Assembly: GCA_003169975.1 (NCBI GenBank)
Contig: PNAA01000055.1
Coordinates: forward strand, 1-32,682
Direction: 5' to 3'
Source of the DNA: Spartobacteria bacterium
GTDB taxonomy: Bacteria > Verrucomicrobiota > Verrucomicrobiia > Chthoniobacterales > UBA10450
Length of the DNA: 32,682 nucleotides
The translations under genes were made by a program, and so were the position numbers. Positions 1 through 7,973 of this stretch are shown one piece after another. Every line of letters begins with the position of its first letter. Positions within the stretch are counted from its first letter, which is position 1. The notes below the pieces were generated by a model, which worked only from the letters and a program-made list of their open reading frames with translations, was not told the origin of the DNA and ran no database searches.

Positions 1-234
1 CTTTTCGGATAGCTTCTAGCAAAAGCGATGGAGCCGACAGCGAGCCGCCGTACTATCCTGCTTTCGATGAGTTCAACCCGCCAATCCGCCGCGACGCGCG
101 CGTTGATTGACTCGACCTGCCCAGGTCTCGGGCTCCGCCCGTGCTGCGCACGTCTATGTCGCACCGCCCCCGCGAGCTCCATTCACTCATTTCCCAATCG
201 CCCACCCTCCGGGCTTCCCGTCTGTTGAATTGAT
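1..234. other. No supported gene in the first 234 bases
   Basis: A 66-codon open frame is present on the plus strand, but its translation is rich in Ser, Arg, Pro and Cys and shows no recognisable domain. It looks like chance coding in GC-rich DNA. I see no repeat, RNA gene or clear promoter here. The stretch may hold the promoter of the acetyltransferase gene that starts at 235. Confidence 0.4.
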
Positions 235-711
235 ATGCATGGAGTTAAGATTAGCTACCTGATTGAGCACCCGGAATACATCCCGCAATTGGCGCGGTGG
301 CTCTTTGAGCACTGGGGATCCATTCTTGGCGAAGAAACCCCTGAGGCTCGAATCAAAAAACTAAAGGCGCACATGAATCGAGATGAGTTGCCTATTGCAT
401 GGGTTGCGCATGCGAACGGACAACTTCTCGGAACTGCCGCCCTTCGCGTGGATGATCTGGAGGGGCGCGAAGATCTGACTCCCTGGCTCGGCGGCGTATT
501 TGTCGGCGCACATTTTCGTCGTCGGGTATTGGTGCCGCGCTCTGTGCCACGGTCGAGGAAGGGGGCTTGGTCGCGAGGGATACAGACTTTTTATTTGTTC
601 ACGCTCGACAAGCAGGCGTGGTATGCACGCCTGGGCTGGACATTACTTGGCCCGTGCGTTTGGCAGCAGCGGCCCGGTGACATCATGTGCAAGCAGCTGC
701 AGGCCTTCTAG
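235..711 (+). pseudogene. GNAT-family N-acetyltransferase with two compensating frameshifts
   Basis: The frame reads as a GNAT enzyme, which transfers an acetyl group from acetyl-CoA to an amine. The N-terminal half ends in LTPWLGGVFV and the C-terminal part contains YLFTLDKQAWYARLGW, both typical of one GNAT subfamily. In between, the open frame (about 523-564) encodes nonsense. Reading that stretch one base off gives GIGAALCATVEE, which completes the acetyl-CoA-binding R-x-x-G-x-G/A loop after the Arg run. The simplest account is one base lost near 523-524 and one gained in the G run at 561-565. As written, the protein keeps its length (158 codons) but loses its cofactor loop, so it would probably be inactive. 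Sequence error is an equally good explanation. The substrate is unknown. Confidence 0.7.
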
Positions 712-780
712 CCAGGTTGATTTTGTCCGTCCATTTACCAGACCCCCGCCCGAACGAATCGCTCGACCAGATACCATGAG

Positions 781-1176
781 ATGAAACCAAAGAAGACCAA
801 CCGAAAACAGACTGCGAAACCAGGCAAAGCAGGCAAACCCAAAAGTCCCGACGATTACCTCGCCGCGGTAAGCGCCGACCAGCGGGCCACGCTCGAAAAG
901 CTGCGCAAGATAATCAGGGCCGCGGCGCCGGAGGCCGAAGAGTACATCAGCTACAATCTGCCCGCCTTTCGTCTGAACGGAAAGCTGCTCGTAGCTTACG
1001 GCGCTGCCGCGAACCACTGTGCCTTCTACCCCGGCTCCGTCGTACAGGCCCTGAGCGACGAGCTTAAGGACTACGACACGAGCAAGGGCACCATCCGCTT
1101 TCCGGCGGACAAGCCTCTGCCGCCCGCCCTCGTGCGGAAGCTGGTAAAGCTCCGGATGGCGAAGAAGCGCGGCTGA
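781..1176 (+). CDS. DUF1801 (YdhG-like) domain protein
   Basis: A 131-residue protein. The first 22 residues are Lys-rich and probably disordered. The rest matches the DUF1801/YdhG-like fold: a helical start with DYLAAVSADQRATLEKLR, then EEYISYNLPAFRLNGKLL, then a cystatin-like sheet with HCAFYPGS, and a C-terminal KGTIRFPADKPLPPALVRKLV. The family is small, cytosolic and frataxin-like in fold, and has no established biochemical role. The Lys-rich head could bind nucleic acid, but that is speculation. It stands alone, 69 bases after the damaged acetyltransferase, and converges on the M13 peptidase gene. Confidence 0.8.
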   Translation: MKPKKTNRKQTAKPGKAGKPKSPDDYLAAVSADQRATLEKLRKIIRAAAPEAEEYISYNLPAFRLNGKLLVAYGAAANHCAFYPGSVVQALSDELKDYDTSKGTIRFPADKPLPPALVRKLVKLRMAKKRG

Positions 1177-1239
1177 CTCCCTAATAACCAATAACTGCTA
1201 ACCAGTAACCAGCGTGCGACCGGCAGGCCGCCGCTACAC

Positions 1240-3345
1240 TTACCAGATATTCGCCCGTTCTTTGGCCGGACGGACCATCGGGCTGTTATCCGGCAGGTCG
1301 AAGGCTTTCTGGAATTCCGGCATGTTGGAGATCGGTCCGTCGCAGCGGAAGCGGCCCGGTGAGTGCGGGTCGGTGTTCAGCCGCAGCTTGGTCTCTTCGA
1401 CGCGCTGATTGGCGCGCCAGATTTGCGCCCAGGCAAGGAAGAAACGCTGGTCCGGAGTAAAGCCGTCGATCTTCTTGTTCGCTTCTTCCGGGTGCCGGGC
1501 GAGAGCCTTTTGGAAAGCGGCATAGGCAATCTTGATGCCGCCGATGTCGGCGATGTTTTCGCCCTGAGTGAGTTCGCCGTTGATGTGCAGGCCGGGGAGC
1601 GGTTCATAGGCCGCGTACTGCGCGATGACGGCTTTGGCGCGTTCGGTGAAGGCTTTCGCGGAGCCGGGCGTCCACCAGTCGCGCAAATTGCCGACGGCGT
1701 CGTATTGCCGGCCTTGATCGTCGAAGCCATGGGTCATTTCGTGCCCGATGACCGCGCCGATGCCGCCATAGTTGACGGCGTCGTCGGCGTCGGGGTTAAA
1801 GAAGGGCGGCTGCAGAATGCCAGCCGGGAAGACAATCTCGTTGAGGTTGGGATTGTAGTAGGCATTGACGGTGGGCGGTGACATCCCCCACTCGCCACGA
1901 TCGACCGGTTTGCCGATCTTCTTCATTTCACGCGCGACTTCGAATTGGTCGCTCCGGATGACGTTGAAGGCATAGGGGCCACGATCGATTGTCAGGCGAG
2001 AGTAATCGCGCCACTTATCGGGGTAACCTATCTTGACCGTGAAGGCGGCGAGCTTCGCGAGCGCTGCCTTCTTTGTTGCCTCGTCCATCCAATCGTTGCT
2101 CTTGATGCTTTCGGCGAGCGCCTCCTTGAGATTATTGACCATCTCCAGGGCGCGGGTTTTGGCATCGGGCGGGAAATGATCGGCGACGTAGAGTTTGCCG
2201 AGGGCTTCACCCAGCTCGTCGTCGGTCTCACTAACGACTCGCTTCCAACGCGGCTTGAGCTTCTCCGCACCGCTGAGGGTCTTGATGTAAAAGTCGAAGT
2301 TCTCATCGACAAAATCGCTGGAGAGGGTCGGCGCGGCGTCGTGCACGAGGTGCCAGCGCAGGTAGGTCTGCCAGTCAGCGAGCGGGAGGCTCCTGAAGAC
2401 GTCGTTGGCGGCTTTGAAGAAATCGGGCTGACCAACGTTGACGGCGGCCGGCGGGGCGAGGTTGAGCTGCTGGAAGTAGTCACTCCAGTTAAAGGCGGGC
2501 GTCAGCTTCTGCAGCTCGGCCGCGGACATCTTGTTGTAGTTTTTCTGCGGGTCGCGCAGCGCGACCCGGGTGCGCGCCGGCTTGGCGAGCGAAGTCTCGA
2601 CGGCGAGGACGGTCGTGGCATGAGTCGCGGCGTCGGCCGCGGAGTCGCCGAGCAGGGTAAAGACCTTTGTGACATGCGCGACGTACTGCTCGCGGAGTTT
2701 TTTCGAAGCGTCGTCGTCCTTCGTGTAGTAATCGCGGTCGGGCAGGCCGAGACCACCCTGGCGCGCCTGGGCGATGATCATCGTGCTGTTCTTCGCGTCC
2801 TGGCCGGAACTGAACCGGAAGGCCCCGCTGATTCCAATGCTGTGGAGATGTCCTATCTCCTTCGCCAGGTCTTCGCGATTTTTCATCGCATCGATGCGTT
2901 TCAGCTCGTCCTGCAATGGCTGGACGCGGGCGGCGTTGATGGCCTCCTCGTTCATCCCGCTGGCAAAGAAGTCGCCTACCTTTTGCACGTCGGCCGGCAC
3001 GGCTGGTTCACTCTTGGATTGGCCGGATTCGGTGGCGGCTTTCTCTTCGATCGCGTGGAGGGCGTCGTTATTCTTCTCGATCAACTCGTTGAAGCTGCCC
3101 CAGCGCGAATACTCGGGCGGGATCGGATTGTTCTTCAGCCAGCCGCCGTTCGCGTAGCTGTAAAAATCGTCCTGCGGCTTGACCGATGTATCCATGTTCT
3201 TCGGGTCGAGCGGCGGCGGGTTCTGGTCGGCGGCGGCGGCGGGCGCGCGGTCGTGCATGGCCGGCGATGGTCCGGTCTCCGATTGAGCGCGCAAGGAGGC
3301 CGCGCAGAGCAGGCTGAGAGCAGTGCAAATAATTTTCTTCATCAT
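1240..3345 (-). CDS. M13 family zinc metallopeptidase (PepO/neprilysin-like), secreted
   Basis: A 701-residue zinc endopeptidase of the neprilysin/PepO family, which usually cuts short peptides outside the cytoplasm. I chose the ATG at 3345 (a second lies at 3342) because it places a signal peptide, MMKKIICTALSLLCAASLRAQ, at the N-terminus; the longer frame adds 28 Arg-rich residues. The zinc site HEMTH lies at residues 535-539. It is followed by GENIADIGG, which carries the third ligand Glu. The late motif TDPHSPGRFR and a C-terminal Trp are family hallmarks. Length fits the family (about 650-700). A Pro/Asp-rich linker follows the signal peptide. The gene is divergent from the cysteine cluster gene at 3444, with about 100 bases shared. 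The substrate cannot be read from the sequence. Confidence 0.93.
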   Translation of the reverse strand: MMKKIICTALSLLCAASLRAQSETGPSPAMHDRAPAAAADQNPPPLDPKNMDTSVKPQDDFYSYANGGWLKNNPIPPEYSRWGSFNELIEKNNDALHAIEEKAATESGQSKSEPAVPADVQKVGDFFASGMNEEAINAARVQPLQDELKRIDAMKNREDLAKEIGHLHSIGISGAFRFSSGQDAKNSTMIIAQARQGGLGLPDRDYYTKDDDASKKLREQYVAHVTKVFTLLGDSAADAATHATTVLAVETSLAKPARTRVALRDPQKNYNKMSAAELQKLTPAFNWSDYFQQLNLAPPAAVNVGQPDFFKAANDVFRSLPLADWQTYLRWHLVHDAAPTLSSDFVDENFDFYIKTLSGAEKLKPRWKRVVSETDDELGEALGKLYVADHFPPDAKTRALEMVNNLKEALAESIKSNDWMDEATKKAALAKLAAFTVKIGYPDKWRDYSRLTIDRGPYAFNVIRSDQFEVAREMKKIGKPVDRGEWGMSPPTVNAYYNPNLNEIVFPAGILQPPFFNPDADDAVNYGGIGAVIGHEMTHGFDDQGRQYDAVGNLRDWWTPGSAKAFTERAKAVIAQYAAYEPLPGLHINGELTQGENIADIGGIKIAYAAFQKALARHPEEANKKIDGFTPDQRFFLAWAQIWRANQRVEETKLRLNTDPHSPGRFRCDGPISNMPEFQKAFDLPDNSPMVRPAKERANIW

Positions 3346-3443
3346 AACAGTAGGTCTGAGCAATAGGCGGAGCGGGCCCGAATGGCAAATGCGGCGCGAG
3401 CGGTTGGCAGCGCGGCGAAGGCACGGCATCTTGGCGACGAACG

Positions 3444-3911
3444 ATGTCCGCCATGAATCGACGAGCCGCGTCCGGCGCTGAGGAGTTTGCCTCGGCTAGC
3501 GACGAGGTGCGTCAAATTTATGTCGAGCTGGCCGGACGACCGGTCGAGCGACAATGCATCCGGCGCACCGAGTGCTGCCAGTTCAAGCTGACGGGGCTAA
3601 CTCCTTACCTAACGAAAGGCGAAGCGCTCGTCGCGGCGCGCGCGCTGCGCGCCACCGGGCGCACGAAATTGCCGGCGGAAATCGACGGCGCGTGCCCAAT
3701 GCTCGAGTCGCAATCGGGCCGATGTTTGATCTATGCCGACCGGCCGTTCGGCTGCCGCACGCATTTCTGCGCCGCGGCCGGGGGACCAATGGCCCGGCGC
3801 GAAGTGGTCGATCTGATCCGGCGGCTGGAGAAGATCGACGCGCAACTAGGCAGCGACGGCCCGCGCAAGCTGCCGGGCGCGGTCGCGGCGGCACTGGCGG
3901 AAATCGCCTAA
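3444..3911 (+). CDS. YkgJ/UPF0153-type cysteine cluster protein
   Basis: A 155-residue protein with the conserved cysteine pattern of the YkgJ family, thought to bind zinc or an iron-sulphur cluster. Cysteines are at about 38, 44, 45, 84, 94, 104 and 109, in QCIRRTECCQF, GACPM, GRCLIYADRPFGCRTHFC. The YADRP-x-x-CR signature is typical. Two in-frame ATGs (3444 and 3453) are possible; the first is used here. The stop codon TAA (3909-3911) lies inside a copy of the window-wide GCCTAACGA word, and an inverted repeat follows at once. The role is unknown; it is probably cytosolic. Confidence 0.85.
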   Translation: MSAMNRRAASGAEEFASASDEVRQIYVELAGRPVERQCIRRTECCQFKLTGLTPYLTKGEALVAARALRATGRTKLPAEIDGACPMLESQSGRCLIYADRPFGCRTHFCAAAGGPMARREVVDLIRRLEKIDAQLGSDGPRKLPGAVAAALAEIA

Positions 3912-3917
3912 CGATTC

Positions 3918-3968
3918 CGGAGGGACATGCTTCCGCATGTCCTGGACGCGCAGAAGCGTGTCCCTCCG
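3918..3968. repeat. Small palindromic intergenic repeat (GGAGGGACA type)
   Basis: Two 16-base arms, 3918-3933 and 3953-3968, are reverse complements with one mismatch (CGGAGGGACATGCTTC against its partner). The 19 bases between them hold a second, shorter inverted repeat. It lies between two convergent genes, so it could act as a bidirectional transcription stop, although there is no T run. The arms are flanked by CTAACG (3908-3913) and CGTTAG (3968-3973), so the over-represented word also forms a partial inverted pair around it. It resembles REP-type elements. No second copy of this sequence is in the window. Confidence 0.75.
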
Positions 3969-4003
3969 TTAGTGCGCGCCGACCGGCGCTTTCGCCTGCC
4001 GCG

Positions 4004-4450
4004 CTAGATCCCGTCGAACTCTTTGACGTAGGAATGCTGTGTCTTGTTGCGCCGATAGCCGAGATGCTCGTAAAACGGGTGCGACTCCGAACGCGCCGCA
4101 TTGGAGCGCACGGAAATCCCGGTCAGCCCTCGACCAACCGCCCATTTCTCCGCCGCGCCGACGAGCGCCTGGCCCACCCCGCGACGCCTCGCGTCCGACC
4201 CGACGACCAGACCGATCAGTTCCGCCCTGGCTTCGGAGTGCAAAAGCAAACGGTGCTCGGCGGCGATCCAGCCGAGAAAATGCCCGTCCGCTTCCGCGAC
4301 GACGACGAGAAAGCGATCGGCCAGGGGCAGGAGGGCGGCGAGGCGCGACGCGGTTTGTTCGACGCTGGCTGGATAGCCGAGCTCCGTCGTTAGGCGCGCG
4401 ATCTCCGCGGCGTCGCTCGCGCGCGCCGCGCGGATGTCATAAGCGCTCAT
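4004..4450 (-). CDS. GNAT-family N-acetyltransferase
   Basis: A 148-residue acetyltransferase of full family length. It opens with YDIRAARASDAAEIARLTTELGYP, a common GNAT start, and has the acetyl-CoA pyrophosphate loop VVGSDARRRGVGQAL at about residues 82-96. The C-terminal SNAARSESHPFYEHLGYRRNKTQHSYVK is typical of GNAT enzymes of the AAC(3)-I/PhnO-like type. The likely role is N-acetylation of a small amine, amino acid or phosphonate; the substrate cannot be assigned. It lies 27 bases downstream of ispH on the same strand, so the two may be cotranscribed. A TCGTTAGGC copy sits within it at 4387-4395. Confidence 0.88.
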   Translation of the reverse strand: MSAYDIRAARASDAAEIARLTTELGYPASVEQTASRLAALLPLADRFLVVVAEADGHFLGWIAAEHRLLLHSEARAELIGLVVGSDARRRGVGQALVGAAEKWAVGRGLTGISVRSNAARSESHPFYEHLGYRRNKTQHSYVKEFDGI

Positions 4451-4477
4451 CTTCGCGCCCGCGGGAAAGCTCCACGT

Positions 4478-5719
4478 CTAGCCCACCGCCGCGTGGAGCT
4501 GCGCTACGCCGATGCCGCGCAGTTGGAAAAGCCGGATCAACGTTTCTTCGATGAGGTTGTTCGGGCAGGACGCGCCGGCGGTGATCCCCACAACGACGGG
4601 CCCTTCCGGCAGCCAGTTGTGCGCCACCACCTCGCGCCGTTCATGCAAGTTGTAGTGGAGGATTTCCTTGTTGGAAATAAGACGGCTGGCATTGAGGACG
4701 AAGTAGGTCGGCAATTTCTCCTCGCCCATTTCGGCAAGGTGCGACGTGTTTGAGCTGTTGTAGCCGCCGACGACCAGGAGCAGTTCCATCTTCACGGCGA
4801 GCAACTCGCGCAGGGCGTCCTGGCGTTCCTGCGTGGCGCCGCAGATGGTGTCGAAAAAGCGAAAGTTTTTCGTCGCCAATTCCGCCCCGTCGCGATCGGC
4901 GATCGCTTTTTGGATGCGCCGTTGCACTTCCTCCGTCTCCCCGCGCAACATGGTGGTCTGGTTGGCCACGCCAATCGTGCGCAGATGAATGTCGGGATCG
5001 AAACCAGGCGAATAGGCGCCGCGAAATTTGTCGAGGAAAGCCTGCTTGTCGCCGCCGTGCCGGACGTAATCGCAAACATAATCCGTGTCGGAAAGCGTCA
5101 GGACGACGAGGTAATGCCCCTGGCCGTCGCCGAGCGCGCGTGAGCTGGTCGCCTTGGTTTCTTCGTGCTCTGCCTTGCCGTGGATGATCGAGGTCGCGGA
5201 TTCGCTCGCGTATTTGCGGACCCGTTTCCAGACACTCATCACGTCGCCGCAGGTAGTGTCGACGATCTGGCAGCCGCGATCCTTGATCTGCTGCAAAATG
5301 GAGAGCTCGGTGCCGAAGGCGGGCAGAATGACGACGTCGTCGGGTTGCAGCTCCGAGATGTCGGCCTGCTTGTTGTGCCCGGTCAGGTTCTTGATGCCTA
5401 ACGACGAGATTTGCTCGTTGACCTCGGGGTTATGAATGATCTCGCCGACAATGAAGAGACGGCGGTCCTGGAAAACCTTGCGCGCGGCGTAGGCGAGATC
5501 GATTGCGCGCTCGACGCCGTAACAAAAACCAAACTGCTTCGCCAGCCGCACGGTCAGGTCGCCGACCGAGATGATCCCGCCCGTCCTCCGGACTTTGTCG
5601 ACGATTTCGCTCCGGTAATGCGACTCGACCTGCTCCTGCACCGCGGTCATGACCTCCGGGGTGCGGAGGTTGACTTTGTTGCGCGCGGTCGTGCCGCTGG
5701 AAATAAGGTTCGCGCTCAC
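4478..5719 (-). CDS. ispH: 4-hydroxy-3-methylbut-2-enyl diphosphate reductase, long form
   Basis: IspH (LytB) performs the last step of the methylerythritol phosphate pathway, reducing HMBPP to IPP and DMAPP with a 4Fe-4S cluster in the cytosol. The three cluster cysteines are visible: C66 in FGFCYGVERA, C157 in DTTCGDV, C293 in FDTICGATQERQ. Substrate-binding motifs HNPEVN (96-101), KAEHEET, VANQTTML and GGYNSSNTSHLAE are all present. At 413 residues it is about 100 longer than the E. coli enzyme and matches the long cyanobacterial/plant-type form, with an N-terminal extension of about 50 residues. Intergenic palindromes lie upstream. A TCGTTAGGC copy encodes Ser-Leu-Gly at 106-108. Confidence 0.96.
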   Translation of the reverse strand: MSANLISSGTTARNKVNLRTPEVMTAVQEQVESHYRSEIVDKVRRTGGIISVGDLTVRLAKQFGFCYGVERAIDLAYAARKVFQDRRLFIVGEIIHNPEVNEQISSLGIKNLTGHNKQADISELQPDDVVILPAFGTELSILQQIKDRGCQIVDTTCGDVMSVWKRVRKYASESATSIIHGKAEHEETKATSSRALGDGQGHYLVVLTLSDTDYVCDYVRHGGDKQAFLDKFRGAYSPGFDPDIHLRTIGVANQTTMLRGETEEVQRRIQKAIADRDGAELATKNFRFFDTICGATQERQDALRELLAVKMELLLVVGGYNSSNTSHLAEMGEEKLPTYFVLNASRLISNKEILHYNLHERREVVAHNWLPEGPVVVGITAGASCPNNLIEETLIRLFQLRGIGVAQLHAAVG

Positions 5720-5773
5720 CGGCTAATGTCGTCGTCCCCGGGCGCGCCGCAACTCGTTAGTCGCGTTCCACCC

Positions 5774-5849
5774 AATGTGGGAGGGGCCCTGGCGCCCCGA
5801 CCGCCCAGAGTGTCGCAACCCATCGGGGCATCAAGGCCCCTCCCACATT
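5774..5849. repeat. Small palindromic repeat, GTGGGAGGGGCC family, copy 1
   Basis: The ends are exact inverted repeats: AATGTGGGAGGGGCC at 5774-5788 and its complement at 5835-5849. Further pairing inside (CCCCGA with TCGGGG) extends the hairpin. A second copy lies at 24021-24103, so this is a family of mobile-looking palindromic units, similar in style to REP elements. It lies between the L,D-transpeptidase stop at 5851 and the ispH start at 5719, both on the reverse strand, and could terminate or protect the upstream transcript. Confidence 0.85.
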
Positions 5850-5850
5850 A

Positions 5851-6513
5851 TTATTCCTGGAGCAGCGATCCTTCCGGTTTTTGAAATGCAGCCGAAGTGA
5901 CCATGAGACGCGGGTCGGGGTCGGGCGCTTTCGAATCGTCCACCCGGCGGACCGTTGGCCCGAGCGTCGCATCTTCCGGCTGGGCGCTGGCAATGTTCAC
6001 CGGCGTCCCGTTACGCACGAGGGCGAAGAATTTCGGCGCTGCCTCTCCGTGCAAACGGACGCAGCCGTGGGTGCGCGGATACGGGTGGACAAAGCCCTGA
6101 TGAAAGCCGTAAGCAGGCGCAAATTCGCACCAGTATCCCATCGGATACCCGACGTAACTCCCGGGGATATTTGCGCCTGCATCTGCCGGCACGACACGGT
6201 TTCCCTGCACCCGGTAGCCGTAGGAGCCGGAGCGTTTATGCTCGATCTTGTTGTAGATGGTGAAATGGCCCTTCGGCGTGGGTTTGTTAGGCAAGCCGAC
6301 CGAAACGGCGGCCGCCATCAGGCAACGATCGCCTTCCATCACGTAGACGTTCTGCTTCGAAAGCGAAAGGTCGACTCGCACCTTGGAAGGATCGTGCGGC
6401 TTGTGCGCGGTGACATGATATTCGCCGGAAGTCGACGGCATCGTGGTGCAGCTCGTGAGCAAGGCAAAGGCGGCCAGCGGGACGGGAAAAAGAAGGCGGT
6501 AGATGTGTCGCAT
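5851..6513 (-). CDS. L,D-transpeptidase (YkuD domain) lipoprotein
   Basis: A 220-residue YkuD-domain protein. Such enzymes make 3-3 peptidoglycan crosslinks or attach proteins to peptidoglycan in the periplasm. The N-terminus has a signal peptide ending in the lipobox LLTSC, with C22 as the lipidated residue. The catalytic motif is intact: H143 in FVHPYPRTHGCVRLH, with H149, C151 and R153. KGHFTIYNKIEHKRSGSYGY before it is the usual substrate-strand region. The last 45 residues (after VNIASAQPED) are polar and probably disordered. It appears monocistronic. A repeat unit lies between it and the TIGR03118-like gene upstream. Confidence 0.92.
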   Translation of the reverse strand: MRHIYRLLFPVPLAAFALLTSCTTMPSTSGEYHVTAHKPHDPSKVRVDLSLSKQNVYVMEGDRCLMAAAVSVGLPNKPTPKGHFTIYNKIEHKRSGSYGYRVQGNRVVPADAGANIPGSYVGYPMGYWCEFAPAYGFHQGFVHPYPRTHGCVRLHGEAAPKFFALVRNGTPVNIASAQPEDATLGPTVRRVDDSKAPDPDPRLMVTSAAFQKPEGSLLQE

Positions 6514-6584
6514 AAGTTTTCAACTGGAGAGCTTATGGCGGGCGTGTTGTCAACAGAAGCGCGCTGGACATCGCCGCCACAGCC

Positions 6585-6697
6585 TTGTAGACGCCGCCCT
6601 CTGGGCGACGCGGGGAGGTGGTCGCCAGGAGAGAAATTCAAGTCTGTCCCACGCTTCGCACCCTCCGGCTCGGAGAGAGCGAAGCGCCGATAGTCGC
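6585..6697. repeat. TTGTAGACG-type intergenic repeat, copy 1 (inverted)
   Basis: Begins with TTGTAGACG (6585-6593), runs through GCCCTCTGGGCGACGCGG and ends near GAGAGAGCGAAGCGCC at about 6672-6687. It is the reverse complement of the element at 13565-13692: both share the TGTAGACG end, the CCCTCTGGGC block and the GCTTCGCTCTCTCCGAGCCG block. A third, diverged copy lies at about 14555-14656. The outer end here is worn. It fills most of the gap between the L,D-transpeptidase and the TIGR03118-like gene. Confidence 0.75.
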
Positions 6698-6709
6698 AAT
6701 GCAGACTTC

Positions 6710-7810
6710 TTATTGGCCTGCTTTGATCACGCCGAAGAGACCGTGCGCCTCTCCCAAAATCCCGGCAGTGAAGTAGACGCTCTTTCCCCCAAGGGCTTGC
6801 AGGGCCCACAGTCCATCCGTGACGAGCGGTGTCTGATCCGGCTTCAACATCGTGCCGAGGAAAGCTCCGGTCGTCGGATCGTAGCCGTCAATGTGCCCGT
6901 CGCCAAAGTTGCCCACGAGCAAGGCTCCGCTCAGGTTTCCGAAGTTGTTAGGCGCAAGCGTCAGACCCCAGGGTGAGTTGAGCAGCCCGCGCGAGACGAG
7001 GCGACTGATGAAATTGCCGTCCGTGTCGAAGACGTCCACGTAACCGTGGCCGGGACCGGGCACATCATCATGCGCCTCTCGATCCTGCTTGGCATAGGTG
7101 ACGTAGATCAAGCCGTTGATGTTCTCAATGCCGAAAGGAGCAAAGCCTTTGGGAATGTCGGGATCGACGAAGGCTTCATCATCCTCAATCTCGGCGAAGC
7201 TGTCGTCGTAGATGCTGACCTTTGCCTCGTGGAAATTGGTCACGAAAAGCCGCAACCCGCTCGATGACTCCCCGAGCGCAGCGCCTTTGTAGACCGACCC
7301 CTCGACCCCGTCATCGACTGCGAGGATCGCGTTATCGAGAGAGACGGTCGGATTCCAACCGGAGATGCTTCCATCTTCGCCGACAAAGATGAAGATGCTC
7401 GGACCGGAAACACCACCGCTCGAAACGACAAAACCCGGGCCGGAATTGAAGACGATCCCGGTCGGATTGGCGCCTTCGGTGTTGGTCGCCGACGGCGGAA
7501 TGGTAACGACGAGCGATTGCGGCACGCCATGGAAGTCGTAAAGGGTCGACGTCCCGGTGCCGTTGTTCGCCACCCAGATGGTGCCGCTGCTGCCAACTGC
7601 AATTCCCCAGGAGTTGACCGCATTCGCGTCGGTCCGTCGCGCGACGCCGGGGATGTCGGAGACGAGGTTCGTGGCCGCGTAACCTGCCCACGCCTCGGTC
7701 GCGCAGGCGATGCCGGCTATGAAAACACCAGCGAGAATGCTGAGGCGGGTGAGGCGACCTAACGACTTGCGCGAGATGTCTCGCGAGGAGTCAAAGAGAG
7801 CTGTTTGCAT
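6710..7810 (-). CDS. Secreted TIGR03118-like beta-propeller protein
   Basis: A 366-residue protein matching the uncharacterised TIGR03118 type: YAATNLVSDIPG near the mature N-terminus, then NSWGIAVGSSGTIWVANNGTG, repeated NHL-like strands (GIVFNSGPGFVVSSGG, FISRLVSRGLLNSPWGLTLAP) and a late VGNFGDGHIDGYDPTTGAFLG. These suggest a six-bladed propeller. I chose the ATG at 7810 over the longer frame because AAAGGA lies about 6 bases upstream. The N-terminus then carries a membrane-directing segment (LSILAGVFIAGIACATEAWA, about residues 22-41), so it is probably exported. No enzyme function is known for the family. A TCGTTAGGT near-copy of the abundant word lies at 7757-7765. Confidence 0.85.
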   Translation of the reverse strand: MQTALFDSSRDISRKSLGRLTRLSILAGVFIAGIACATEAWAGYAATNLVSDIPGVARRTDANAVNSWGIAVGSSGTIWVANNGTGTSTLYDFHGVPQSLVVTIPPSATNTEGANPTGIVFNSGPGFVVSSGGVSGPSIFIFVGEDGSISGWNPTVSLDNAILAVDDGVEGSVYKGAALGESSSGLRLFVTNFHEAKVSIYDDSFAEIEDDEAFVDPDIPKGFAPFGIENINGLIYVTYAKQDREAHDDVPGPGHGYVDVFDTDGNFISRLVSRGLLNSPWGLTLAPNNFGNLSGALLVGNFGDGHIDGYDPTTGAFLGTMLKPDQTPLVTDGLWALQALGGKSVYFTAGILGEAHGLFGVIKAGQ

Positions 7811-7973
7811 GGTAATTCCTTTCATGTTTTTGGAGGTTGAAGAATGACTGACAATCAGCATTCGGCCCCGTCCGGCCCTGCTCAAGCCGCGTTCCGTAAC
7901 GGTTCTGTTACCTCTTTCCCGGTCCGCCGCCGCGCAGGCGGGATCAAGTTGAGCGGGCGTAATCGCCGCTTCG

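Noticed and set aside
28-228. A 66-codon open frame at the window start
   Set aside because: Low-complexity Ser/Arg/Pro/Cys composition, no domain, no ribosome site; chance frame in GC-rich DNA.
1945-3366. A 473-codon plus-strand open frame opposite the M13 peptidase gene
   Set aside because: It is the antisense frame of a clear metallopeptidase gene, and its translation is Val/Gly/Arg-rich with no domain.
4880-4915. GCGATCGC at about 4900 and many CGATCG sites as a HIP1-like signal
   Set aside because: CGATCG is common in GC-rich coding DNA of this type (Ile/Asp/Arg codons), and the full 8-mer is not clearly enriched by eye; the TCGTTAGGC signal is far stronger.
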